Origin: Candidatus Tectimicrobiota bacterium
Lineage (GTDB): Bacteria; JACPUC01
Direction of reading: 5' to 3'
Length of the DNA: 55,919 bases
Assembly: GCA_016192455.1 (NCBI GenBank)
Contig: JACPUC010000026.1
Span: 142,902 to 198,820 of the forward strand
In this document: one piece after another, positions 7,262-15,006 of the stretch
Layout of the letters: every line of letters starts with the position of its first letter
How positions within the stretch are numbered: position 1 is the first letter of the stretch
Made by a program: the position numbers and the translations under genes
The notes under the pieces: model-generated
What the model was told of the DNA's origin: nothing
The model's database searches: none
Seen by the model: only the letters and a program-made list of their open reading frames with translations

Positions 7262-9712
7262 TCAGGCAACCCCCTTCGCCTTCTGCTCCTGCAACAGCTT
7301 CCAGACCTTGTTCGGCGTCATCGGCAGCTCCCGCACCGCGATGTTGAGCGGCCGCAGCGCGTCGGCGATGGCGTTGGCAACGACCGCCGGCGCCGTCATC
7401 GTGCTGCTCTCTCCGCAGCCTTTCGAGCCGAGCACCGTAAACGGCGAGGGCGACACCACGTGACCGATCTCGATGGGGGGAGCCTCCATCGCCGTGGGAC
7501 AGAGGTAGTCCATGAAGCTGGCGGCAAGGAACTGGCCGGACTCATCGTACGCCATTTCCTCGTAGAGCGCCCCCGCCACGCCGTGCAGGGCGCCGCCCAT
7601 CACCTGCCCCTCGACGATCATGGGGTTGATAAGGGTGCCGACGTCGTGCACGGTGACGTACTTGTCGATGCGCACCTCGCCGGTGGCCGGATCGATTTCC
7701 ACCCCCATGACTTCGGCGATGAAGCCGTAGGTCTGCGAGGAGTCGACGCGATCCTTCTCATCGGGTGGTTTGGCGTTGGGGAAGTTGAACATGCAGGTGG
7801 CCTGGAGACCCGGCTCCAGCCCCTCCGGCAGCAGCGTCGCCGACCAGTGGGCCTGGCCGGCAATGCGCCGGATCGGCACGGAGCGTTCCGGCGACCCTTT
7901 CACAAAGACCTTGCTGTCCCGCACGTCCAGGTCCTGTGGATTCACCTCCAGCATGGGGGCGGCGATCTTCAGGACCTTCTCCTTCACCCGGCGCGCCGCC
8001 GTGGCCACGGCGCTCGCGCCCACCGAGGCGAAGCGGCTCGAGTAGGAGCCGGAGGTGATGCTCCAGGTGCGCGTGAAGGTGTCGAACTCGGTGATGACGT
8101 GCACGTCGCCGATCGCCATCCCCAGCTCATCGGCGACGATCTGCGACACGGCGGTCTCATGCCCCTGTCCTTCCGGCGTGGTGTTCACCATGCAGAACGC
8201 TTTACCGGAAGGATCGATACGCACCGAGCCGGTTTCCGAGGAGCCGGCCTTTGGGAGGTAGCCTTTGCGCGCGCGCTCTTCCGGCGTCCAGGCGACGGTG
8301 ATGTACGCCATGTTCGTCACCGAGGGGTCCACCGCGGTCGCCACGCCGATGCCGTAGAGCTTGCCGCTGGCGCGCGCCGCGGTCTGGCGCTTGCGCAGCT
8401 CGTCGTACTTCGCCATGTCGAGGGCGAGCCGCACCGACTTGGAGTAGTCGCCGCTGTCGTAGATGCCACCGGAGGGGGTGGTGTACGGAAAGGCGCCGGC
8501 GGGAATGAGGTTCTTCAGGCGCACCTCGGCGACATCCATCCCCAGGTCGTAGGCGACCTGATCGACGAGGCGCTCCAGGCCGAAGTAGAGCTGCTGGCAG
8601 CCGTAGCCGCGGTTCGGGCCGGTCAGTGACTTGTTCGTCATGACGGCGTACTGGTCCATCTTCAGGTTCTGGAAGAGGTAGGCGCCGCTGTAGTTGCCCG
8701 TGGCGCGGTAGAGGCAGGCGGGCTCCGGGGTGCGGATGTAGCCGCCGCAGTTGTCGTAAATCTTCATGCGCACGCCGAGGATGGTGCCGTCCTTCTTCAC
8801 TGCCGCTTCCAGGTAGGAGACGCGGTCGGTGCCGCTGGAGCTGGCGACGAGGTGCTCGCGCCGATCTTCGATCCACTTCACCGGCAGGCCGGTGACGCGG
8901 GCGCAGATCGCCATCAGGGTCATGTAGGGGTAGACGCTCGACTTGATGCCGAAGCCGCCGCCGATGTCGGGCGGCACGATGAAACGCAGGCGGTCCTCCG
9001 TCACCCCCAGGGCCCTGCACATCACCGGGTGCATGATGAAGGGACCGTGGAAGTTGGACCAGATGGTGTAGGCCTGGTTCAAGGGGTCCCACTGCGCCGC
9101 CGCGGCATAGCCTTCCACCGGCGTGGAGCCGTACTTCGGGAAGACGAGGCGCCCCGTCTTCACGATCAGGTCCGCCTCCGCCCAGGCTTTGTCGGTATCG
9201 CCGTAGTGCAGGACGCGGTGGTTGGCGACGTTGCTGCCGACGTTCTCATGCAGGATGGGGGCGGTGGGGTCCTCGACCGCCTTCTCGGGATCGAGGACGC
9301 AGGGGAGGGGTTCGTAGTCCACCTCGATGAGATCGCAGGCGTCCTCGGCCGTGTAGCGGTCCTTCGCCACCACCACCGCCACCGGCTCGCCGACAAAGAG
9401 CACCTTGCCTACGGCGCAACTGTAGTAGCGCACCGGCGCCGCGACGCCGAGGGGAAAGGCTTCCGAGAGCTCCGCAACCTGCTTGCCGCGCACCACCCCC
9501 ACCACGCCCGGCAGGGCTTCGGCCTTGCTTGCGTCGATGCCGCGGATGCGGGCGTGGGCATGCGGGCTGCGCAGGATCGCCGCCTGGTGCAGATTCGCCA
9601 GGTGCAGGTCGTCCACGTAGGTGCCGCGGCCCGTCAGGAGACGGGGGTCTTCCACCCGCTTCACACTCCGTCCCACCCATCTCTGCGCCGTCTCCGTTGT
9701 GGTTGCTGCCAT
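7262..9712 (-). CDS. Molybdenum hydroxylase large (Mo-cofactor) subunit, CoxL-like paralog 1
   Basis: 816 aa catalytic subunit of the xanthine dehydrogenase family. N-terminal a/b hammerhead domain (VGRSVKRVEDPRLLTGRGTY), then Mo-cofactor domains with PPDIGGGFGIK (247-257) and the C-terminal catalytic-Glu motif GSKGCGESS. The active-site loop reads GPNRGYGC (365-372). It is not the form I CO dehydrogenase loop with AYRCSFR nor the AYRGAGR form, so the substrate is probably not CO but remains unknown. The ATG at 9712 (MAATTTETAQRW) has GGAAGGA upstream; the longer frame from 9823 has no family support. First gene of an L-G-M-S operon with a promoter at 10083-10111. A close paralog is at 25113-27554. 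Confidence 0.92.
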   Translation of the reverse strand: MAATTTETAQRWVGRSVKRVEDPRLLTGRGTYVDDLHLANLHQAAILRSPHAHARIRGIDASKAEALPGVVGVVRGKQVAELSEAFPLGVAAPVRYYSCAVGKVLFVGEPVAVVVAKDRYTAEDACDLIEVDYEPLPCVLDPEKAVEDPTAPILHENVGSNVANHRVLHYGDTDKAWAEADLIVKTGRLVFPKYGSTPVEGYAAAAQWDPLNQAYTIWSNFHGPFIMHPVMCRALGVTEDRLRFIVPPDIGGGFGIKSSVYPYMTLMAICARVTGLPVKWIEDRREHLVASSSGTDRVSYLEAAVKKDGTILGVRMKIYDNCGGYIRTPEPACLYRATGNYSGAYLFQNLKMDQYAVMTNKSLTGPNRGYGCQQLYFGLERLVDQVAYDLGMDVAEVRLKNLIPAGAFPYTTPSGGIYDSGDYSKSVRLALDMAKYDELRKRQTAARASGKLYGIGVATAVDPSVTNMAYITVAWTPEERARKGYLPKAGSSETGSVRIDPSGKAFCMVNTTPEGQGHETAVSQIVADELGMAIGDVHVITEFDTFTRTWSITSGSYSSRFASVGASAVATAARRVKEKVLKIAAPMLEVNPQDLDVRDSKVFVKGSPERSVPIRRIAGQAHWSATLLPEGLEPGLQATCMFNFPNAKPPDEKDRVDSSQTYGFIAEVMGVEIDPATGEVRIDKYVTVHDVGTLINPMIVEGQVMGGALHGVAGALYEEMAYDESGQFLAASFMDYLCPTAMEAPPIEIGHVVSPSPFTVLGSKGCGESSTMTAPAVVANAIADALRPLNIAVRELPMTPNKVWKLLQEQKAKGVA

Positions 9713-10082
9713 CGTCAACGCTTCCTTCCAACCAAGGATTGGGCGCGGCACGCTGTCGCGCGTGTCGTCTCGGTCGCCCTTCATCTGCAACAGCGGGGTC
9801 GGCGCCGCCGCGCGGTGACCCACTCTCTCCGCTCTACCCCTCCTGCATCAGAGCTGTCCTGCACCTACGGCGCCTACGGTCGCGCCGCTCTTCAGCGGCC
9901 TAGGCTCCGCCAGCGCGCCCACCCCCGAGCACCCGCCCGGACCATGAACCCCATCACCCCGTCCACTGGCCACCGACACGCACCGGCCCGACCTTCCCAG
10001 AACCGGCGAGACAGTCCTTCAGCCTGCTGCCGCGCGCATTCCATGGCGGGAATGGAACGGAGGATGTTCTCGAATCTTCCCG

Positions 10083-10111
10083 ACTATAGAGAAGTGGGCC
10101 GCGGATGACAA
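10083..10111 (-). promoter_or_regulatory. Sigma70-type promoter for the CoxL-G-M-S operon
   Basis: Minus strand TTGTCA (10111-10106), 17-nt spacer, TATAGT (10088-10083). It would give a leader of about 360 nt to the large-subunit ATG. Confidence 0.55.
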
Positions 10112-10227
10112 GTGCTATCGGCGACGCCGTCACCATTTCGCCTCGCGGCGCCTCACCGGCGCCGGCGCCGGAGGAGACCGCCGCACCTTCAGGGCTCCTC
10201 GGATCTTAATGAGACCTGGCCGGAAAG

Positions 10228-10254
10228 TCAAGTACTGGATAGTCCTCTACTTGA
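10228..10254. promoter_or_regulatory. Inverted repeat, possible operator
   Basis: TCAAGTA and TACTTGA separated by 13 nt, located between two divergent promoters. No regulator gene lies next to it. Function is a guess. Confidence 0.3.
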
Positions 10255-10500
10255 ATAGTTCCCCCATGCCACGTTCTGGAATTGGGAGTCGCAAGCAGAC
10301 ATCCCAGCGCCGGCTTCCTCTCCACCGGGTGGTCGGGCCCCATCCTGCCACCAAGGCGCCTGAGCATCACCCCGCACCCCTTCGCCGCCCCTTGCCGCCT
10401 CGCTCGGTCCCCGGTCGCCCACACCTGCCTCCTTCCTTCCTTTCCCCTCCTGTTTCCCCTTCTTGCCACAGTACTGAAGAAATCCTTTGAAGCTGACACC

Positions 10501-10529
10501 TTGACACATTCTGGAGCCCTTCGTAGGAT
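10501..10529 (+). promoter_or_regulatory. Sigma70-type promoter for the ligase/iron-sulfur operon
   Basis: TTGACA (10501-10506), 17-nt spacer, TAGGAT (10524-10529). Leader of about 170 nt to the ligase start. Confidence 0.55.
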
Positions 10530-10704
10530 TGACCAGGGGGCGCCTTCTTTGGTGAGCTCTGCGGGAGAGGCAGAGGGAGAGAGGTCGAGGCGGAGCTTCA
10601 GAGCCAGGGGTGAGGCCGCATTCAGGGCAACGGGGGATCGCGGAGCAGGGCCGCCGGCTGCTGACGGGATGCGCCCTACCCGCAACGAGCAGGAGTCGAG
10701 AAGC

Positions 10705-12327
10705 GTGAAGGTTACCGCACACCTCCCGCCGGAACGGCTGCAGCGCTGCGTCGCCTCGCAGGATTGGCTGCACCTCTTCATGCATGAGTACGTGGATCGC
10801 TGGGAGCGGGAACGCCCCGAGCGCGTCGCCTTCACGGACGGCGAGCGCACCATGACCTGGCGCCAGGTGGCCGCCGTCACCCGCAGCCTGGCCCGCAGCC
10901 TGGCGGCGCTTGGGGTCGGCCGCGGCGACGTCGTCTCGGTGCAGCTCCCGAATATCCTCGAGTTCCCCCTCCTGCACCTGGCGCTGTCGCGCCTGGGCGC
11001 CGTGATCAACCCGGTCCACATGGCCTTTCGCCAGGCGGAGATCGCCGGCGTCGCCAAGCACGCCGAGGCGAAAGTTCTGATCTGCACCGACACGTACAAG
11101 GGTGTGAAGTACCTGGAGATGATCCAGGGAATGCGCGACCGCCTGCCGACGGTGCAGCATCTCGTGGTGCTCGGCGAGCCGCGGGGCGAGAGCTGTCACA
11201 GCCTCGCCTCCCTTCTCGAAGCGCCGGGGGGGCAGGAGCCGAGCCTTGTGCCCCTCGATGACGGCGCCGCGCTCGCCCTCTTCTACACCTCCGGGACCAC
11301 CGGCGACCCCAAGGGTGTCATCCACACCCATTTCGCCCCTCTCAGCAATGCCGGCTACTGCCTCGACGAATGGCACATGGACGAGCACACCGTCCTGATG
11401 ACCCTGGCGCCCTACACCTTTGCCTTTGGAACGTGGGCCATTTACTGCAGCGTTGCCCGCGGCATCACCCAGGTGCTCTTGGAGACCTTCGAGGTGGAGC
11501 GCTTCTGCGACAAGGTGCAGCGGCACAAGGTCAGCCTGCTCTACTGGTCGCCGGCGCACGCCATCATGGTTTTCGCCGACGAGACCTGGCGGCGGTACGA
11601 TTTCTCCCGCTTGGGCACCGTCCTCTTCAGCGGCACCTCGGTGCCGCCGTCGCTCGTCAAGCAGGTGGGGAGCAGGCTCGGCGGCAAGGTGATCGTGCTG
11701 TGGGGGATGTCGGAGTGCTACGGCACCCTCATCACCCGCCTGGAGGACGCCACGGAGATCATCGAGCGCACCGTGGGCCGCGCCGCGCGCGGCTGCGAGG
11801 TGGCGATCATCGACGCCGAGGGCAGGGAGGTGCCGCGCCGCGAGGTGGGCGAGCTGGCCCAACGCGGCGCCAACCTCTTCACCCACTACTACAAGAACCC
11901 GGCGGTAACCGCCGCCTCCTTCACCGCCGACGGCTGGTTCCGCTCCGGCGACCTGGCCACCATGGACGCCGCCGGCAACGTCACCATCGTCTCTCGCCTG
12001 AAGGATATGATCAACCGCGGCGGCACGAAGATCTACCCCGCGGAGCTGGAGGCGATGCTCATGGAGTACCCCAAAATCCAGGCGGCGGCCATCGTCGCCA
12101 TGCCGGACGAGCGGCTGGGCGAGAAGTCCTGCCTCTACGCCGTGCCGCGCCCCCGGCAAACCATCACCCTGGAAGACATCACCGCCTTCTTGAGCGAACG
12201 GGGCGTCGCCAAGTTCAAGTTTCCCGAGCGCCTGGAGATTCTTGAGCGCCTGCCGCTCAACCCTTCCAACAAGGTGGATAAGATGACGCTGCGGCGTTGG
12301 GCCGCCGAGGCCGCGGCGAAGACATAG
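10705..12327 (+). CDS. AMP-forming acyl-CoA ligase (ANL superfamily)
   Basis: 540 aa enzyme expected to activate a carboxylic acid with ATP and CoA. Motifs: P-loop-like FYTSGTTGDPKGV, the WGMSECYG segment, GWFRSGDLATMDAAGN, hinge KDMINRGGTKIYPAE and the C-terminal catalytic Lys in PLNPSNKVDK. The GTG at 10705 has AGGAG 9 nt upstream; an in-frame ATG at 10669 lacks a good ribosome site. It leads an operon with two QueG-like iron-sulfur proteins (15-nt gap to the first), so its acyl-CoA product may be their substrate or the proteins may act in the same route. The acid substrate cannot be named; the protein resembles cyclohexanecarboxylate/fatty-acid-type ligases. Confidence 0.88.
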   Translation: MKVTAHLPPERLQRCVASQDWLHLFMHEYVDRWERERPERVAFTDGERTMTWRQVAAVTRSLARSLAALGVGRGDVVSVQLPNILEFPLLHLALSRLGAVINPVHMAFRQAEIAGVAKHAEAKVLICTDTYKGVKYLEMIQGMRDRLPTVQHLVVLGEPRGESCHSLASLLEAPGGQEPSLVPLDDGAALALFYTSGTTGDPKGVIHTHFAPLSNAGYCLDEWHMDEHTVLMTLAPYTFAFGTWAIYCSVARGITQVLLETFEVERFCDKVQRHKVSLLYWSPAHAIMVFADETWRRYDFSRLGTVLFSGTSVPPSLVKQVGSRLGGKVIVLWGMSECYGTLITRLEDATEIIERTVGRAARGCEVAIIDAEGREVPRREVGELAQRGANLFTHYYKNPAVTAASFTADGWFRSGDLATMDAAGNVTIVSRLKDMINRGGTKIYPAELEAMLMEYPKIQAAAIVAMPDERLGEKSCLYAVPRPRQTITLEDITAFLSERGVAKFKFPERLEILERLPLNPSNKVDKMTLRRWAAEAAAKT

Positions 12328-12342
12328 AGAGGAGCGCCGTTC

Positions 12343-13302
12343 GTGGGAGCCCTACGCGTTGTCAAGAGAACGCCGCCGGGAGACGCGCCCGCGGCCCCTC
12401 CGGGGCATGACCCCGCGCACCCTCCAGCGCCTGCCTCCGGGCCTTCCCAGGAGGTTGTGCAGACCGTCGAACAGGAGCTGAAAGAGGTCGGCCACAAGGC
12501 CGGCGCCGCCGTGGTCGGCATCGTGGCGGCGAACGCCTTCGACGATCTCGTGCCGGAGGGGCATCGGCCGCGGGACCTGCTTCCCGGCTGCGCGAGCGTC
12601 ATCGTCGCCGGCGGCGTGGGACCCTCGGCCGGCCAGTGGCGCTCGCCTGATAACGAGACCATCGAGATCGTCGGCTACGACCTGCGCGAGAACGTGGCGG
12701 CGCACGTCATCGCCGATTACATCGAGCGCGTGCACGGCTACTACGCCATCCAGGCCCCGTCCCTCTCCCTGGAGGGCTGGAACCCGCCGATGAGCATGAT
12801 GCTGCCGGCGGAGCTGGCGGGCCTGGGCAATCGCAGCCTGGCGGCGCAGATCATCCTGAACCCCGAGTACGGCCTCCTCTACTACGCCGCCCTGCTGACC
12901 ACCATGCCGCTAACGCCGGATGCGCCGCTCGATGCCGAGGAGTACGCCTGCCCTTCGAAGGGCTGCGCCCAGATGTTCAGGAAGACTGGCACCACCCCCT
13001 GCCTGCGGGCCTGCCCCGATTGCCTCGACGGCGAGATCGACGCCAACGGTCGCATCGTCTGGAGCTCATACAACCGCGAGGTCTGCAGCACGCGGGCCCA
13101 GAACTACTCTCCCCAGGCGTTCCAGAAGATGCTCCTGCAGATCATCGAGGAAGAGGACCCGATGCGGCGCAAGATGATGATCTACAGCGAGTTCTTCACG
13201 CGCGCCATCTCCGCCGTCGGGTTCTACAAGGAGAGCATCGGCCAGTGCTTCGAGTGCATGCGCGTCTGCCCGGTGGGACGGGTGCAGCGCATGAAGAAGT
13301 GA
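12343..13302 (+). CDS. QueG/reductive-dehalogenase-like iron-sulfur protein, paralog 1
   Basis: 319 aa. After a Pro/Ala-rich N-terminal stretch (1-35), the region from about 45 to 200 resembles the cobalamin-binding part of epoxyqueuosine reductases and reductive dehalogenases (AGAAVVGIVAANAF, LPAELAGLGNRSLAAQI, NPEYGLLYYAALLTTMPL). The C-terminal half carries ten cysteines: C-x4-C, then TPCLRACPDC, a single Cys in REVC, and the final CFECMRVCPVG. This is not the usual pair of CxxCxxC-x3-CP sets of QueG, so QueG itself is unlikely. GTG start with GAGGAG about 9 nt upstream. It pairs with the next gene, and both follow an acyl-CoA ligase. Confidence 0.72.
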   Translation: MGALRVVKRTPPGDAPAAPPGHDPAHPPAPASGPSQEVVQTVEQELKEVGHKAGAAVVGIVAANAFDDLVPEGHRPRDLLPGCASVIVAGGVGPSAGQWRSPDNETIEIVGYDLRENVAAHVIADYIERVHGYYAIQAPSLSLEGWNPPMSMMLPAELAGLGNRSLAAQIILNPEYGLLYYAALLTTMPLTPDAPLDAEEYACPSKGCAQMFRKTGTTPCLRACPDCLDGEIDANGRIVWSSYNREVCSTRAQNYSPQAFQKMLLQIIEEEDPMRRKMMIYSEFFTRAISAVGFYKESIGQCFECMRVCPVGRVQRMKK

Positions 13303-13396
13303 GGGCGGAGCCGCCCGACCGTAGTCGCCGCGCCGCCCCCCCCAGACGCCGGACGGAACCGCCGGGACTCACCGGGATCCCGGCAAGGAATAGACC

Positions 13397-14245
13397 ATGA
13401 CGCACGAGGAGAAGATCAAGGAATTCGGCAAGCGAGCCGGCGCCCACGAGGTGGGGATCGCCGCCGCCGCGGACTTCGATGCCTACGCTCCCGAGGGGTT
13501 TCGTCCCACCGACCTTTTACCGGGCGCGAAAGCGGTCGTGGCGGCGGCCGGGGCGCCTCACAAGGCGGGCGACTGGATCAGCCCGAATCCCTTCACCATG
13601 GAGGCGACGAGCACCGCGGACCGCATCAACGGCGCGGGCCGGCGGATCACCTCGTTCATCGAGGAAGAGTTCGGCTACTACGCCCTCTACGTGCCGCCCG
13701 GGCCGCGCTCCGGGCACACGCCCTTCCTCAGCCTGCAGCTCTGCGCCGAGCTGGCGGGCTTGGGCACCCGCTCCATCGCCGGGCCGACCCTGCACGCCAA
13801 GTGGGGCATGCTCTACTTCACCGCCGTGGTCACCACGATGCCGCTGGCCGCCGACGGCCCCCTGCCGGAGCCGGTCTGCCCGGCGCCCGCCTGCATCGAG
13901 ATGTTCAAGGTCGAGCGGCGCACCCCCTGCACGAAAGTCTGCCCCGACTGCCTGCACGCCGACCTCGACGTGACGAAGGAGCGCGCCAACGGCCTCATCA
14001 AGCTGCGCACCTACGACCGCGAACGCTGCCACACCCGCTCGCAGGGCTTCTGGATCGGTGGTTTCCAGAAGGCCCTTGAAGAGGTGCTCAACGAGCCCGA
14101 CAAGGAGCGCCGCAAAATGATGCTTTACGGCGACTACTTCACCCGCACCTTGTGGGCGATCACCTTCTCGGCGCAGAACATCGGCCAGTGTTTCGAGTGC
14201 ATGCGCGTCTGCCCGGTGGGGCTTGAGGCGCGCATCTTGAAGTAG
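13397..14245 (+). CDS. QueG/reductive-dehalogenase-like iron-sulfur protein, paralog 2
   Basis: 282 aa paralog of the preceding protein with the same ten-cysteine layout: CPAPAC, TPCTKVCPDC, RERC and CFECMRVCPVG. It lacks the Pro-rich N-terminal extension (MTHEEKIKEFGKRAGAHEVG...). Conserved non-Cys segments include LCAELAGLGTRSIAGPTLH, KWGMLYFTAVVTTMPL and DKERRKMMLYGDYFTR. No Tat signal or membrane segment is visible, so it is cytoplasmic and unlike respiratory reductive dehalogenases. ATG with AAGGA 7 nt upstream. The 94-nt gap to paralog 1 holds no clear promoter. Whether it binds cobalamin and what it reduces is unknown; the two may form a heterodimer. Confidence 0.72.
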   Translation: MTHEEKIKEFGKRAGAHEVGIAAAADFDAYAPEGFRPTDLLPGAKAVVAAAGAPHKAGDWISPNPFTMEATSTADRINGAGRRITSFIEEEFGYYALYVPPGPRSGHTPFLSLQLCAELAGLGTRSIAGPTLHAKWGMLYFTAVVTTMPLAADGPLPEPVCPAPACIEMFKVERRTPCTKVCPDCLHADLDVTKERANGLIKLRTYDRERCHTRSQGFWIGGFQKALEEVLNEPDKERRKMMLYGDYFTRTLWAITFSAQNIGQCFECMRVCPVGLEARILK

Positions 14246-15006
14246 CGGCTGGAGTGGCAACGAGCCCCTCCGCAAGCGCTTGGCGCGGGGAAGAACTCAG
14301 CCCTACCCTGGCGCCTCATCCTTTCCCTGCCAGTCCCCTGCCTGAAGCGCCGACGGTCCCAGACCCGGGTTCCCGCAACGATCCTAACAAACGCCCCTCG
14401 GTCCTCCTCCTTTGGCGCTCTCCTCATCTTGTACTCTCCTGTCTAACTACATCGAGTATCGATTGATGAGGCACACGCCTTGCATAGGGTAGCATCAGAT
14501 CGAGCGCTCAACTCCGGGTGTGGGTTTTCGACACACGTCCGGCGCCCACAAGCACCTGGCGGTCCCCGCGGCAGGCCACACCCGCGGGGCGGACTTGCGA
14601 AATGAGCGCTCGGTACGATCAGCAGGCAGGCGGAGAGAAGAGGAGTCCCTGCGTCCTGGCCGCGAGAACCGAGAAGCCGGGAGGAGCGGAGACGCCGTCG
14701 CCACTCTCCCGATGCGTGCTCCTGAAGGGGCGTCTCCGATAGGTTAGACGCTCAGAGCGTTAGAACATTGGCGAGGTAGCGGTCTGTCCTTGGCAGGCGC
14801 CGGCACAGGAGGCGGCGGTCAACTGTGACGGCATCCCGGGAGGCGCAGCTCCCAAGGTTTCAGCATGCGGCGGCACAGCGTCAGAGGGGCGGTCTCCCTG
14901 GTGATGAGATGGCCACGGGAGAAGGAAGGCGCCATCTTCTCTGATCCCTGTTCCTTCCTCGCTCTCCCGTCCAAGGAGAGGGACGCCGCCGAAAAGGACG
15001 TAGGAG
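14246..15006. other. Intergenic region before the sensor kinase
   Basis: 761 nt. Open frames here resemble no family. A near-palindrome ACGCTC-A-GAGCGT lies at 14748-14760. I see no clear promoter or gene. Confidence 0.4.

Larger units (their letters stand above)
9713..10704. other. Divergent intergenic region
   Basis: 992 nt between the CoxL operon (-) and the acyl-CoA ligase operon (+). It holds one promoter for each direction (10083-10111 and 10501-10529) and an inverted repeat TCAAGTA-N13-TACTTGA at 10228-10254 between them, a possible operator. No convincing gene. Confidence 0.5.

Noticed and set aside
7109-8629. 506-residue plus-strand open frame
   Set aside because: Shadow of CoxL-like paralog 1 in the complementary frame; no motifs.
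7262-9712. Aerobic CO dehydrogenase (form I)
   Set aside because: Despite the CoxL-G-M-S gene set, the AYRCSFR active-site loop is absent.
12343-14245. Epoxyqueuosine reductase QueG
   Set aside because: Cysteine layout differs, there are two paralogs, and no queuosine gene is near.
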